DNA from: a virus
Direction: 5' to 3' (one strand)
DNA: 35,697 bases
IMG/VR virus record: IMGVR_UViG_3300030329_002334
Location: 1-35,697 of that record
Shown here: in pieces, positions 7,665 through 16,967 of the stretch
Numbering within the stretch: the stretch's first letter is position 1
How the letters are laid out: each line of letters begins with the position of its first letter
Program-made: the position numbers and the translations under genes
The notes under the pieces: model-generated
What the model saw: only the letters and a program-made list of their open reading frames with translations
Databases searched by the model: none
Told to the model about the DNA's origin: nothing

Positions 7665-10597
7665 TAATAATTTCCGTAGTTAATAAGAGGTAAGCGTGGA
7701 GTTGAAAGAAGCATACCAGTACTTAAACTTTCCATAAATAAACTATCATCCATTTGATTGTATTTAAATTTATTCTCCACAGCATCTAAGTTATAATCCA
7801 GAAGACTTCTAACTTGCCCATCATTATTCCTAGATACTCTATACAACTCTTTTATTTTTACACCATTAACACCATTAGGAGGAACAAGAACAACTTGAAC
7901 AAAGCCATTATATTCTCCAGTAGAATAAGGTTTTAATTTTAATGTTCCCCAGTTAACATCTTCGGTATACCAATCCTCACCTTCTTCAGTAAAAATATCA
8001 TGGAATTTTTTAACAGAATCTATAAACCCTGTCCCCATACCCTTCAGCATACTAACAGGGTCTTGAAATAAATAATCCCAACCCCAATAATCATCATCCT
8101 CATCTGTAGCTCTATCTCTTAAATAATCGAGAACTGCATAATCTCCACCCATTCCAACTGCCCTGTCTACAATACTAGGAATAGGTTCATCACTTCTATC
8201 AAATCTTACATTCTTTAGATGTGGATACATTGTTTGAACTTCTAGTTCTACTTTATCTAAGAAATTATGAACCATAGACTTACTGCCAAACTTAGCTAAT
8301 AAATTCATATTCCACATATTTGTCCATTTACCTGTACCTTGTTCTTGTAAAAAAACAGCAGAAAAATTAGGATGATAAATAGAATCAAGATGCCTGTCTA
8401 AATGAGGCAACACACTTTCAAGAGACTGAGGTTTTACTCCTTCATTATTAGAATGGTTTAATAAATATTTAGCGTAAGCAACAGAGTAATTATATAACCT
8501 GCTATCAGGTCTGTCGTTATACTTATCCTTAAACCAAGTCTCTACATCTGAAGCTAATTTATCATTAACACTTTTTAAATCCTTTGGTATTCCATCATAA
8601 TTAATCTGTCCTGCAAGAGTTGCTATATATTCATCACCTCTCATAAACGTCATTTCTTTAACTATGTCTGCTATGTTTCCTTCTTCAGCATCATATATAA
8701 ATCTAAGAGAATCTAAAAAAGCAATAAACTCAGGCTTGCTTTTTGCATCCTTAAACACTTCCCCTACTCTATTAATTATCGTTCCATCTACATCTTTTGA
8801 TGTTGATAGTCTGGAATATAAAGTCAATCCATTTAGTATTTCCCCTTCTCCTGTAATAGTTCCATTGTATATGTTATCCCAAACATCATACGCTTCTTTA
8901 GGTATAAGCCCTGTATCAGTAATTTTTGTAAATTTATCCCAATAATCAGGTTCAAAAATTTCTCCTGTTAATATTTTATTTCTTAGATTTAAAGAAGGGT
9001 TGTCACTAACTGGGTCGCTATCAAGACTCAGAGTTAAATTTTGATATATGCTAGCCGCTACTTTTTGTTGTGTTGAATCTTCAGCATTAATGTTGCCAGA
9101 AAAAATATCAGTAAAAGCTTCTTGCTCTGTTGGCGTAAGACTTGAACCAGTATCCCTTCCTTCGTCACTAATCCAATTCTTTAAAGTTTGAGCAAATTGG
9201 TTTTGAGCAGGTTCACTTAAAAGTTTCTTAACCTTTTTTGCTACATCTACTTCAGTAGCAGTAAGAAGATTTGTCTTTGATGAATAAGCATCTAGCTCAT
9301 CTGAAGTAATAGTACCAATCATAAAATCTTTTACTTTATCTATAGCCTGTACATTATTACTTTCTAAGTTTCTTATAAATTGTACAGCACTATTATCAGC
9401 ACCAATAAGTTCGAAATTTTTTATTCTACCTGCAACAACGCTTGGGTCGCCACCTAAACTTAAAACAATTTCAGTGTAATCTTTCTCCCAACCTTCATAT
9501 AGTCTGTTTTGTAAATGGTCTGATATTTCTGTAATATCATCACCATCAAACAAAGAAGCAAAAAAGTCATCTCGTCTATCCATAAATAAACGAGCATTAA
9601 CTTGTTCTTCGTCAGTAAACCTATTCATATCAGTAGAAGCAGTTGATATTTGTGCTGTAAGATTTCTTTTTTCTACATCTGAAAGATTTTTTATTTTAAG
9701 AATAGATTTTAAACTTTTATAAAGACTAGGACTTATTTCATTATTTTTATTTAGACTTTCAAGAAGAGCCTCGCCACTCTTTCCTCCAGTCCATATAATT
9801 CTATTTATGTCTCCTTGAAGTTTAGTATTATCTTTGCTCTCTCTGTAAGCTGAATTAATTTGAGATGTCCAAAAGTTTACCCTCTCCTGTCTATTCTGAC
9901 GCTCTGTTAAAACTGGACCATTAATTGTAGAATCAGTATTTTCTGCGTCTGCAATAAGAGACTGTGACCCAAGCATATGTGCATTTAATTCATCTTCATT
10001 TAAAAGAGTAGAAGCAACATTAGCCCTATCGGTTAGTTCAATTTCAAGAGATTGAGCATTTTTCTGTCTTTCAATCTCACTCACATATTCAGAAATCTTT
10101 AAACCAGAACCTAACCTAAGTTGGTTGCCTGTAGTTTCAATATATTCCTTCCATTCGCCTTGAGCGTGCTTGTGCATTTCTCCAAGATGATGAGCAAAAG
10201 CACCATCAAAATTAGCAAGAGCATTAGGACTATCTTTGTATTGAGTATATAGCTTACCTGCTACATTCTTCATTTCATTATTAATACTTTGTTCCCAACG
10301 CAGTCTTATTCTTCTTTTATATGCGTCTGCTTTTATAGTTCCAAAACTATCAGGAACTTTCCAAGCTGTAGGCTCACCAGTTTCAGGGTCATAAGATTTT
10401 AAATTAGCTTCTGTTACTGCTCTAGCCGCCTCATCTCCTATTGTTGGAGCTAAACTAGCCGCTTGCTTAAAAAAAGTATTAGATATATTACCAAAAGAAT
10501 TAGCAATAGAATCATGAGAACTTGCTATAGCATCACTATACTTAACAACTCCTATAGGTTGGCTAGTATATCGTTGTCTTTCTCTTTTTATTGCCAT
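7664..10597 (-). CDS. Internal virion protein, T7 gp15-like by position (977 aa)
   Basis: Large, acidic, mostly helical protein with no clear catalytic motif, between the small gp14-like protein and the 1532-residue protein. This matches T7 gp15, part of the ejected core that bridges the periplasm. Early residues (SHDSIANSFGNISNTFFKQA) look amphipathic; the middle has many short helices. T7 gp15 is 747 residues, so this is longer. Assignment rests on order, size and composition, not on a recognised domain. Confidence 0.75.
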   Translation of the reverse strand: MAIKRERQRYTSQPIGVVKYSDAIASSHDSIANSFGNISNTFFKQAASLAPTIGDEAARAVTEANLKSYDPETGEPTAWKVPDSFGTIKADAYKRRIRLRWEQSINNEMKNVAGKLYTQYKDSPNALANFDGAFAHHLGEMHKHAQGEWKEYIETTGNQLRLGSGLKISEYVSEIERQKNAQSLEIELTDRANVASTLLNEDELNAHMLGSQSLIADAENTDSTINGPVLTERQNRQERVNFWTSQINSAYRESKDNTKLQGDINRIIWTGGKSGEALLESLNKNNEISPSLYKSLKSILKIKNLSDVEKRNLTAQISTASTDMNRFTDEEQVNARLFMDRRDDFFASLFDGDDITEISDHLQNRLYEGWEKDYTEIVLSLGGDPSVVAGRIKNFELIGADNSAVQFIRNLESNNVQAIDKVKDFMIGTITSDELDAYSSKTNLLTATEVDVAKKVKKLLSEPAQNQFAQTLKNWISDEGRDTGSSLTPTEQEAFTDIFSGNINAEDSTQQKVAASIYQNLTLSLDSDPVSDNPSLNLRNKILTGEIFEPDYWDKFTKITDTGLIPKEAYDVWDNIYNGTITGEGEILNGLTLYSRLSTSKDVDGTIINRVGEVFKDAKSKPEFIAFLDSLRFIYDAEEGNIADIVKEMTFMRGDEYIATLAGQINYDGIPKDLKSVNDKLASDVETWFKDKYNDRPDSRLYNYSVAYAKYLLNHSNNEGVKPQSLESVLPHLDRHLDSIYHPNFSAVFLQEQGTGKWTNMWNMNLLAKFGSKSMVHNFLDKVELEVQTMYPHLKNVRFDRSDEPIPSIVDRAVGMGGDYAVLDYLRDRATDEDDDYWGWDYLFQDPVSMLKGMGTGFIDSVKKFHDIFTEEGEDWYTEDVNWGTLKLKPYSTGEYNGFVQVVLVPPNGVNGVKIKELYRVSRNNDGQVRSLLDYNLDAVENKFKYNQMDDSLFMESLSTGMLLSTPRLPLINYGNY

Positions 10598-10608
10598 AAT
10601 TAATCCTA

Positions 10609-11046
10609 TTAACTTGTCATATTATAATTACTTATTCCACCCAACATAGTGGAAAAGGCTGACATACCTGCCGCTCTCCTTGCATACCTACCTTCTTCTC
10701 TTCTCCTGTCTGCCTGTGTCTGTAATTGTATTTTTCTAATAGTTGCATCAGATAACATTCTATTAATATCACTATCAACAACATTCATATCTCCTCTAAT
10801 TTGTGCGTCAACAGATTGACCTTCAACATTTCTAAATCCATCAAAAGCTCTATTTGCTGAAGTTGCATCCCAAGCCATAGCTAATCTTGTATTATGATTT
10901 TGTTGTGCAATAATTCCTGATTGTCTTTTCTGCAATTCTATCTGTATGGCATCAAGTTTTGCATCACGCTCACGCTGTCTACCTGCCGCAATCTGCGACC
11001 TCGCTTGCATAAAAGAACCAAGTAATCCTAAGACTGGTAATACCAT
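10609..11046 (-). CDS. Internal virion protein, T7 gp14-like by position (145 aa)
   Basis: Ala/Gln/Arg-rich protein opening with a short hydrophobic stretch (MVLPVLGLLGSFMQARSQ), followed by a long charged helix and ending in a glycine-containing tail (SAFSTMLGGISNYNMTS). This resembles small core proteins that form the outer-membrane pore in T7-type phages (gp14, 196 aa). It lies between tail tubular protein B (ATG overlaps that stop) and the two large internal proteins, completing a gp14-gp15-gp16 series. Identity is inferred from context and composition. Confidence 0.7.
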   Translation of the reverse strand: MVLPVLGLLGSFMQARSQIAAGRQRERDAKLDAIQIELQKRQSGIIAQQNHNTRLAMAWDATSANRAFDGFRNVEGQSVDAQIRGDMNVVDSDINRMLSDATIRKIQLQTQADRRREEGRYARRAAGMSAFSTMLGGISNYNMTS

Positions 11047-13667
11047 TAAACAATAACCTCCGCTATAATACTATTTACTTGCAATGTTAATGGTGCAGGT
11101 TGTGTAACTGACACCTGTGGGTCTTTACCATATCCAAGTAAATTAAAATCTCTTTTCCCAGTAACAGGAGTTTTCGGCTGTGACAAGTCATCTGTAACTT
11201 GCAGAACTCCTAATGATACTCCATTAACACTTACAGATAATGTGCTGTTTAAATCAAGTATTACTTTACTTATTGCTCTTGGCTCTCCTGTAACTGGACC
11301 CTCATTGCCAATCAAATCAATAGGATTTGTTTTTATATTAACATCAAACTTCCTGCCTATCTCTGCTGATGTTAAATCATCATCTACTGAAGACACATCT
11401 ATATTGCCACTTGCTACTGTAAACTGACCAACATGATTAGTCCTATCTACCACATCTAAAACTGCACCATTTGCAAAATCAGAAGATACATTAAAAACCC
11501 CAGAGCTTCCTGTATATTTCTTAGACATATCTAAATTATAGTTACTATCAAATTCCATAAGTATTAATTTTTTTGTTGTATCACCTTTATCATACTTACC
11601 AATAACAAAAACTTTCTCATCTATAGTACATATAGAATGAAAAGAACCATCATCATGTGTAGTAAACTCTGACCATCCTGCTCTCTTTTCTGCTCTGTTT
11701 GAATTAAAAACAGCTATTGAACCATCATTGTTTAAAATAAATACATAAGATTCTGCTCTATCTATTGCCGCTTGAAGTGTAGTCATTTGGACTGGATTCT
11801 TAATAAGATGTGCAGATAATGTGGAAACAGAATTACCAACATAAGCATCTTCAGTATCAGAATAAATAAACTCTCTAACTATAGAACCACTTTTTTGTAC
11901 ATACACAGTAGCACCATCAAACACATGAGGTCTAACATTGGAAGCACCAAAAGGTGTCTGCCTTCTTATCATAGCATTAGTTGGTGTTGTTGGGTTCTGG
12001 TCAAAAGCAGGAACAATAAACTCAGACGTTGTTGTAAATACCTGTAAATCTCTATTTGATGTAATATGTTTAATTGTATTAATTTCACCAATGCTAGATT
12101 TAATCTGAATAGATTCACTATCTTGTGCTGTACCTGCATCAAAATTAAAATACTCACCAGTTTGGCTACTCCACAAACCATCAGGCTCACCTAATGTTCC
12201 ACCAAACCACAGCCTGTTTTCATGGAAAGCTACTGCCGCAGGATACCCTCTTACTGATGAAAAAGATTGTTCACTCCAATCTTCTGTCGCCGCTTTCGTT
12301 CTTATTCTAGGTGAACCACCACCATCTGCTGAAGAAGTAGCTGATGCACCAGCAGTAAAAGTATATTCATTTTCACTTTTAATATCTCCAACTGTTCTTG
12401 TTCCATTAAGATTGCCTATGGCAATACCACCTACTGTACCTGCTTGAGCAACAACAATCTCATCACCTGAACTTAAACCATGAGCAACATGAGTAACATA
12501 CACAGTATCTTCACCCTCAACAGTTCTAAAAGCATCTGCCAATAATTGAACTTCTGTATTTTCCATTACTGTACCTTTAGCTGAAGTAGAAGATTGCACA
12601 GAAGTAATTAATATCTCAGTATCATGATACTTTAAAACAACCCCCACATGTTTAGAGCTTGTATAATCTCCACTTCCATCAGCAGAACCAGTGGTATCAA
12701 AATAAGCAGAACTTACTGTAAGAGTTCTATTAGTACCTGCTGTTCTATGACTTAATGCTAATGTCATTCCTAATGTTTGAAATGAATTGTAAGGTTGGTA
12801 TGTTTTCTTATCATCAACACGAGTATCAAAAGCAAAAGTAGATACAGCAAATGTAGTTAAAGATGTTCTTGTTAACTTTCTAGGCATATAAGTTTGGTGA
12901 CATAAAAACATTACATCACCAGATTGAGCATAAGTAACTTCATTATTATAAGTGTCTGTAAATGTAGCGTCAGTTATTGTTTGCACCAATGAAACAGCAC
13001 CAGTAGATACAGAGCCATCAGAAGCAAAATCAATAATAAAAATTCTTATCTTCCCATTTTCTAAACATACAATATATCTTTCATCATCTGAGAATATAAA
13101 TGGAATCATTCTAATTTGCTGTTTAGTTCCACCACTAAAATCAACAACAGCTAATCTTGTAGTATCTGTAGAAGTTACAGTGAGATATGTTGAAGAATGT
13201 GGGTTATCTCTTACTACTGTAACTACAGCCGCAGAAGGATTAGCTACTGTAAATCCACTTATAGCATTTATAGCAGTATATAGATTGTCAGCCGTAGTAT
13301 TATTACTTTGATAAGCCCTGACATAATGTGTGTTACCTACAGAAGAACTAGGGGAAGAACTACCTGCGGCTTCAAATTGTATTGTTATTAACGTACCATC
13401 ATGTTTATAAAACTGAATTTTGGAACCTGTAGCTATGTTTGCATAATCACTAACAGTTATAGTAAAAGATGTACTCTCTACTGTAGTATCAAACTCATAC
13501 AGATGTTTTAATCCTGCTCGTTTTACTACCCCACCTTCTGCACGAATAAAAAAGTTTTCAAGTTTTTGTGCGGAATTAGTATAAACTTGTGTGTCAGTTC
13601 TTGAAATTAAAGAAGGACTTATCTCACCAAATTGGAAGTTAGTTACAGGAACACGAACCTTCTGCAT
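11046..13667 (-). CDS. Tail tubular protein B, T7 gp12-like nozzle (873 aa)
   Basis: Nozzle protein of the short tail. The N-terminus (TNFQFGEISPSLISRTDTQVYTNSA) and the motif ENFFIRAEGGVVKRAGLKHLYEF are typical of gp12/tail-tubular-B proteins: F..GE.SP.L..R.D, then the GG...R.G turn. Further diagnostic stretches include RMIPFIFSDDERYIVCL and GYPAAVAFHENRLWFGG. Length is close to T7 gp12 (794 aa). It follows tail tubular protein A directly and overlaps the gp14-like start by one base. Function from family: forms the nozzle and contributes fibre docking. Confidence 0.92.
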   Translation of the reverse strand: MQKVRVPVTNFQFGEISPSLISRTDTQVYTNSAQKLENFFIRAEGGVVKRAGLKHLYEFDTTVESTSFTITVSDYANIATGSKIQFYKHDGTLITIQFEAAGSSSPSSSVGNTHYVRAYQSNNTTADNLYTAINAISGFTVANPSAAVVTVVRDNPHSSTYLTVTSTDTTRLAVVDFSGGTKQQIRMIPFIFSDDERYIVCLENGKIRIFIIDFASDGSVSTGAVSLVQTITDATFTDTYNNEVTYAQSGDVMFLCHQTYMPRKLTRTSLTTFAVSTFAFDTRVDDKKTYQPYNSFQTLGMTLALSHRTAGTNRTLTVSSAYFDTTGSADGSGDYTSSKHVGVVLKYHDTEILITSVQSSTSAKGTVMENTEVQLLADAFRTVEGEDTVYVTHVAHGLSSGDEIVVAQAGTVGGIAIGNLNGTRTVGDIKSENEYTFTAGASATSSADGGGSPRIRTKAATEDWSEQSFSSVRGYPAAVAFHENRLWFGGTLGEPDGLWSSQTGEYFNFDAGTAQDSESIQIKSSIGEINTIKHITSNRDLQVFTTTSEFIVPAFDQNPTTPTNAMIRRQTPFGASNVRPHVFDGATVYVQKSGSIVREFIYSDTEDAYVGNSVSTLSAHLIKNPVQMTTLQAAIDRAESYVFILNNDGSIAVFNSNRAEKRAGWSEFTTHDDGSFHSICTIDEKVFVIGKYDKGDTTKKLILMEFDSNYNLDMSKKYTGSSGVFNVSSDFANGAVLDVVDRTNHVGQFTVASGNIDVSSVDDDLTSAEIGRKFDVNIKTNPIDLIGNEGPVTGEPRAISKVILDLNSTLSVSVNGVSLGVLQVTDDLSQPKTPVTGKRDFNLLGYGKDPQVSVTQPAPLTLQVNSIIAEVIV

Positions 13668-13669
13668 AA

Positions 13670-14254
13670 TTATCTCCTGTTAGTAACAAACCTTGATGTA
13701 CTTAACTTCCTAGTTGTTTGCTGTTGAGCATCTAAACTTCTTGCTTTAGCCATTGATTGTTGAGCCATTGCCATCATTTGCTGTGCCATTGCCGCATCTC
13801 TGGCAATAGAAGTTGAGAAAGCAACAGCTAAAGAATACTCTACAGCTATTGTAAAGTAACTTGGGAATTTATCTTCACCTACTCTAAAGGTATAATCTGC
13901 TATTAATGAATCAGAAGCAGTAGTATTAGCATAAGCCTTATCTCCATATACCTGATAATCAATAGGATAATCATTAACAGTAATAGCATGAAGCATTAAA
14001 TATCCTGAAGGAAGCTGATATGCTCTATCATATCTTCCTGTAGGTGCATCTGATAATAAATTTAATGTTGCTTGATTTGTTGCAAATCTCCACCTTGTAT
14101 TACATAGGGCAGTCCGAACAATATCTTCATACATATTTGTTGCGACAACAGCTTCCGTTGAGCCATCATCAAACGAAGTAATAGTATCTGCTCCAATTAG
14201 AACAAATGCTCTACTACACATATCTAAAGCTGAATCTGCTACTGTACTTGTCAT
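13670..14254 (-). CDS. Tail tubular protein A, T7 gp11-like adaptor (194 aa)
   Basis: Adaptor ring between portal and nozzle. The sequence ALDMCSRAFVLIGADTITSF, then VRTALCNTRWRFATNQATLN, YQLPSGYLMLHAI and VEYSLAVAFSTSIARD, are the usual landmarks of the gp11 family. At 194 aa it matches T7 gp11 (196 aa). It lies between the putative decoration protein and the nozzle gene. Its start codon has no Shine-Dalgarno at normal distance: TAAGGAG ends 27 bases upstream, and a strong GAAA-capped hairpin fills the gap. Confidence 0.9.
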   Translation of the reverse strand: MTSTVADSALDMCSRAFVLIGADTITSFDDGSTEAVVATNMYEDIVRTALCNTRWRFATNQATLNLLSDAPTGRYDRAYQLPSGYLMLHAITVNDYPIDYQVYGDKAYANTTASDSLIADYTFRVGEDKFPSYFTIAVEYSLAVAFSTSIARDAAMAQQMMAMAQQSMAKARSLDAQQQTTRKLSTSRFVTNRR

Positions 14255-14288
14255 GTTGGTTTAGGGGGATTTCTCCCCCTACTCCTTA
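14255..14288 (-). promoter_or_regulatory. Shine-Dalgarno separated from its start by a GAAA tetraloop hairpin
   Basis: On the minus strand TAAGGAG (14288-14282, overlapping the upstream stop codon) abuts an 8-bp perfect stem TAGGGGGA/TCCCCCTA with loop GAAA (14281-14262), followed by AACCAAC and ATG at 14254. Unfolded, the spacing is 27 bases; with the hairpin formed, effective spacing is 7. This resembles the looped-out arrangement described for T4 gene 38 (recalled, not checked). It could set the low adaptor:capsid ratio or act as an mRNA barrier. Confidence 0.7.
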
Positions 14289-14558
14289 ATCGCTGTCTGT
14301 TGCAGTTACAGTTAAACCATCAACTACGTCAATGGCTGAACCAGTAGAGGCGTTTGCATACGTTAAACTAACAACTGGAGTACCACCAGTAGAAGTCACA
14401 GCAATGATTACATCATTAAGAGCAATCATATTAAGTGACTCACCAGTAAAGTAACCTGCTGAGTTAACAGTAGCAATCGTATCTGTTGTATGATAGTGCC
14501 AAAGACTGACACCAGACCCACCTGATAATCTAGTTAAATTTGCTGAATCATAAGCCAT
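14286..14558 (-). CDS. Putative head decoration/stabilising protein (90 aa)
   Basis: Small beta-rich protein immediately after the capsid gene, starting MAYDSANLTRLSGGSGVSLW and containing HYHTTDTIATVNSAGYF and ALNDVIIAVTSTGG. Proteins of this form (a Y.....N.L....G....W.Y.T.D..A.V...GYF core) are common next to capsid genes in marine phages. They are usually left as hypothetical or called head fibre/decoration proteins. No catalytic motif. The stop codon is part of the TAAGGAG that serves the next gene. Confidence 0.6.
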   Translation of the reverse strand: MAYDSANLTRLSGGSGVSLWHYHTTDTIATVNSAGYFTGESLNMIALNDVIIAVTSTGGTPVVSLTYANASTGSAIDVVDGLTVTATDSD

Positions 14559-14569
14559 GTAAAATCTCC

Positions 14570-15385
14570 TTATGAATTATTATCAAGGACTTCATAGATG
14601 CCGTTTGCGTCAATAACGCAGGCACCCATTGACATCATTGATGTTGCTAGGTGAGATACCTTTTCAGGTACATAGTTAAGTTCAGTTGATACGTCAGCGT
14701 TAACACCCAAACCAACAGCAGAACTATGATAAGCCATATTCTTTCCTGCTGTTACAGCAGAAGTTGAGAATACTTTAAAGCTCAAAAACTCTTTCATAGT
14801 CATTCCACCTGCGTATGGTAAGTTTGCATCACCAACATAATCTGCACTTGCGAACTCGGTTATTGCAAATAAATCTGCAAAACCTTTTGGATTCATTGCT
14901 AAGAAACGATTGCCGTCTTCTGGCATATCATTAACACCAACAGTTTCAAACAATGATAGTACGTCTGCTTTTTCAAGAGCAGAACTTGTATCATGTATTT
15001 GAGTTGAGCTAGCACCTGCATCCATAGCAGTAATAAGTAACTCGTCAGTCTTACGACCTAGAGCCGCCGCCGCAGATTGTGCTATCGCCTGACGCTCATT
15101 GATGTTGGTTTTCAATTCATCCAACTTATCAATGTACTCAGCCGCATAATAATCTGCCATTGTGGCTTCTACTGTGGTGTGTGCTAATTCCATTGGAGTT
15201 ACGTTGCCATTCCTTGATTTGGTAGACGCAGTTCCTTTAGCAATTTTTTGAAAGCGAACAACGCTTCCTTGAACATTACCAACAGTTCTTACAGTATTAC
15301 GCAATTTAGAACCCATACGCTGATAGGCAATATGCACATCTGATTCAAACTGTTTGATAAAGGCTGTGTCAATACTATTTGCCAT
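14570..15385 (-). CDS. Major capsid protein (271 aa)
   Basis: Shell protein. The start MANSIDTAFIKQFESDVHIA, followed by QRMGSKLRNTVRT and a P-domain-like helix region (ERQAIAQSAAAALGRKTDEL), is the pattern I know from short podovirus HK97-fold capsid proteins. It is shorter than T7 gp10A (345 aa). It follows the scaffold and gp13-like genes and has a good ribosome site (AAGGAG eight bases before the ATG). The 89-base gap upstream is the only sizeable one in the head operon, so a separate promoter or mRNA processing site there is plausible. Confidence 0.92.
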   Translation of the reverse strand: MANSIDTAFIKQFESDVHIAYQRMGSKLRNTVRTVGNVQGSVVRFQKIAKGTASTKSRNGNVTPMELAHTTVEATMADYYAAEYIDKLDELKTNINERQAIAQSAAAALGRKTDELLITAMDAGASSTQIHDTSSALEKADVLSLFETVGVNDMPEDGNRFLAMNPKGFADLFAITEFASADYVGDANLPYAGGMTMKEFLSFKVFSTSAVTAGKNMAYHSSAVGLGVNADVSTELNYVPEKVSHLATSMMSMGACVIDANGIYEVLDNNS

Positions 15386-15474
15386 AGTATATCTCCTTAT
15401 TTACAGTTAAATTTCACTTCATCTATACAGTTGTCTATCTAGGTTCATGTCAATGCGATTGTCCAAAGGGTCGC
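15386..15474 (-). promoter_or_regulatory. Candidate promoter region ahead of the capsid gene
   Basis: Minus-strand leader of 89 bases. It contains a perfect -35 hexamer TTGACA. The best -10 match, TATAGA, lies 20 bases downstream, which is too far for a classic sigma-70 site, and TGTATA at 18 bases is poor. The element is therefore only a weak candidate. An extra promoter here would fit the high demand for capsid protein. Confidence 0.25.
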
Positions 15475-16020
15475 TCAATGATAAATAGGCTGTGACATTA
15501 CAATATGTTTCACACTTTTTTCTTCTTTGCAACGAAAAAACTTCATAAACCTACTTGAACCATGCAAATACTTATTATTTATATCAAAAAGAAAGCCACA
15601 CCATATTAACCAACGCATAGTTTTTTTGTTTTCTTCTGGTACATAATTGAATATTACACGGAAATCTCCCTGTAAAACATCAATTACTTCAGGACATTTC
15701 CTTAAAAACTTACGATATTCTTTATAAACATCATCAGTAGCAAGAAACCAAACCCTACCTATTTCCTTATTTTCAGGAACAACACCCATCATACCAATAG
15801 GAATACCTTTATTTAAAAGAGTATAACTTCTGGAATCTTCTTCAGTAAAACCTTCTAGCAAGGCTTCGTAAGGTGACATGCTAAATAGAGAACACTCGTA
15901 AGCATCATCTTCACGAATGTTCTCAGCAATAGGAGGTATATCGCAAGCAAGACTTTTAACTAATGTTAAGCCTCCAATCTTGCTTATAATATTACGAGGA
16001 GTAGAGTTTCTTCCAACCAT
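15475..16020 (-). CDS. GNAT-like virion protein, T7 gp13-like (181 aa)
   Basis: The segment ECSLFSMSPYEALLEGFTEE...SYTLLNKGIPIGMMGVVP...RVWFLATDDVYKEYRKFL...MRWLIWCGFLFD reads like the acetyltransferase-fold phage proteins of the T7 gp13/DUF2833 group: a beta-hairpin with G.P.GM.G followed by WFLAT and a final W....GF. T7 gp13 is needed for internal core assembly; enzymatic activity is not established. The gene overlaps the end of the scaffold gene by 29 bases and precedes the capsid gene, unlike T7 where gp13 follows gp12. No strong ribosome site is visible, so coupling to the scaffold is likely. Confidence 0.7.
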   Translation of the reverse strand: MVGRNSTPRNIISKIGGLTLVKSLACDIPPIAENIREDDAYECSLFSMSPYEALLEGFTEEDSRSYTLLNKGIPIGMMGVVPENKEIGRVWFLATDDVYKEYRKFLRKCPEVIDVLQGDFRVIFNYVPEENKKTMRWLIWCGFLFDINNKYLHGSSRFMKFFRCKEEKSVKHIVMSQPIYH

Positions 16021-16708
16021 CTTCTATCTGCTTTACAAAAGCAGGGTCTTGTTTTGTAGGATTCCAGTACTTAGGGTCTTGCATCATACTCTGTAAATCT
16101 CTTTCAGTAATTGCTCCTGCAATGTTTCCATCTCCAGAAGGAAGAGGAGCATCCTTTAGTTCATTCATAATATGTTCCAAAACCATTATACCATCAGCAG
16201 TTTCACCTATCTTTACAATAGATTTATGTAAGTTTTCTGGAAAATAATTCTTAGCAAAAAGACCAACAGCTTCTGTTCTTTCCTTACCATTATCTCCAAG
16301 ACGTTTTAGTTCATTATCATAATCAGGAGCATTAGCATTAATAGCATCAGCATACATTTTAATACCTTCTTCAAACTGCTCTTGACTGAATCCATTATTA
16401 AAAGAATGGTCTGCCCACCACTGGAGCAATCCATTATCTACTGCTTCTTCTTCGTTGATTTCTTTCGGGAGGATGTAGTCACCACTTTTTTCTGGGCGAT
16501 TTTCGTAACGCTTGGCTTCGACTTCTGCCAAAACTTGCTCACGAATTTCCTTATCCTTTTGACCCATTTTAGATTCAAGATTTTCATAGGATTTAACAAG
16601 GTCTTCTCCTGTTTTAAATTTTTCTGGTAGCCATTCTGGTCTTATAGGTCCAGATGTTTCACGTGAAACATTTTCTTCTACAGTTTCTTGTACAGCTTCT
16701 TCAGCCAT
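15992..16708 (-). CDS. Capsid assembly scaffolding protein (238 aa)
   Basis: Acidic, helical protein rich in Glu and Lys. It has the scaffold landmark RPEWLPEKFKTGEDLVKSYE near the N-terminus (P.WLP.KF...E.L..SY..LE.K.G), shared by T7-like scaffolds, and a basic/aromatic end (FVKQIEDGWKKLYSS). I place the start at 16708 (MAEEAVQ) because AAAGGAGC lies at proper distance; the ATG five codons upstream overlaps that ribosome site. It sits between portal and capsid genes as expected. Size is below T7 gp9 (307 aa). Confidence 0.88.
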   Translation of the reverse strand: MAEEAVQETVEENVSRETSGPIRPEWLPEKFKTGEDLVKSYENLESKMGQKDKEIREQVLAEVEAKRYENRPEKSGDYILPKEINEEEAVDNGLLQWWADHSFNNGFSQEQFEEGIKMYADAINANAPDYDNELKRLGDNGKERTEAVGLFAKNYFPENLHKSIVKIGETADGIMVLEHIMNELKDAPLPSGDGNIAGAITERDLQSMMQDPKYWNPTKQDPAFVKQIEDGWKKLYSS

Positions 16709-16967
16709 TCTTGCTCCTTTCATGTTTAATTATTCTATTTTCAATTAAACCAACAATATATCTTTGCCCTTCAACATGACGCAGTACATCATTTGTTACT
16801 GCTGAACCATGAATAGATTGTGTTGTAATACTTTTTAAATATGTCAATACTGCATTACCAGTAGGACTAGAAAATAAAGAGTGCATGTTGGAATTAATTT
16901 GTTTTTCTAATTCTGGAGTTCTTGCGAAACCATCAATACCTAAATTAGTTGTTTTACTCTGCGGCAA
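16701..16967 (-). CDS. Hypothetical protein between portal and scaffold, TTG start (88 aa)
   Basis: The open frame has an ATG at 17027, but that start would overlap the portal C-terminus by 74 bases and add a Cys/Asn-rich run that is just the portal's CAG-repeat read in another frame. A better start is TTG at 16967: AAGGAG precedes it by nine bases, inside the last portal codons. The protein then reads (M)PQSKTTNLGIDGFARTPELE... and ends RIIKHERSKNG, overlapping the scaffold start by eight bases. It is small and helical with no recognised domain. A virion assembly role is suggested only by position. Confidence 0.6.
   Translation of the reverse strand: MPQSKTTNLGIDGFARTPELEKQINSNMHSLFSSPTGNAVLTYLKSITTQSIHGSAVTNDVLRHVEGQRYIVGLIENRIIKHERSKNG

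Noticed and set aside
15386-15474. Strong sigma-70 promoter for the capsid gene
   Set aside because: TTGACA is perfect but the nearest acceptable -10 is 20 bases away; reported only as a weak candidate.
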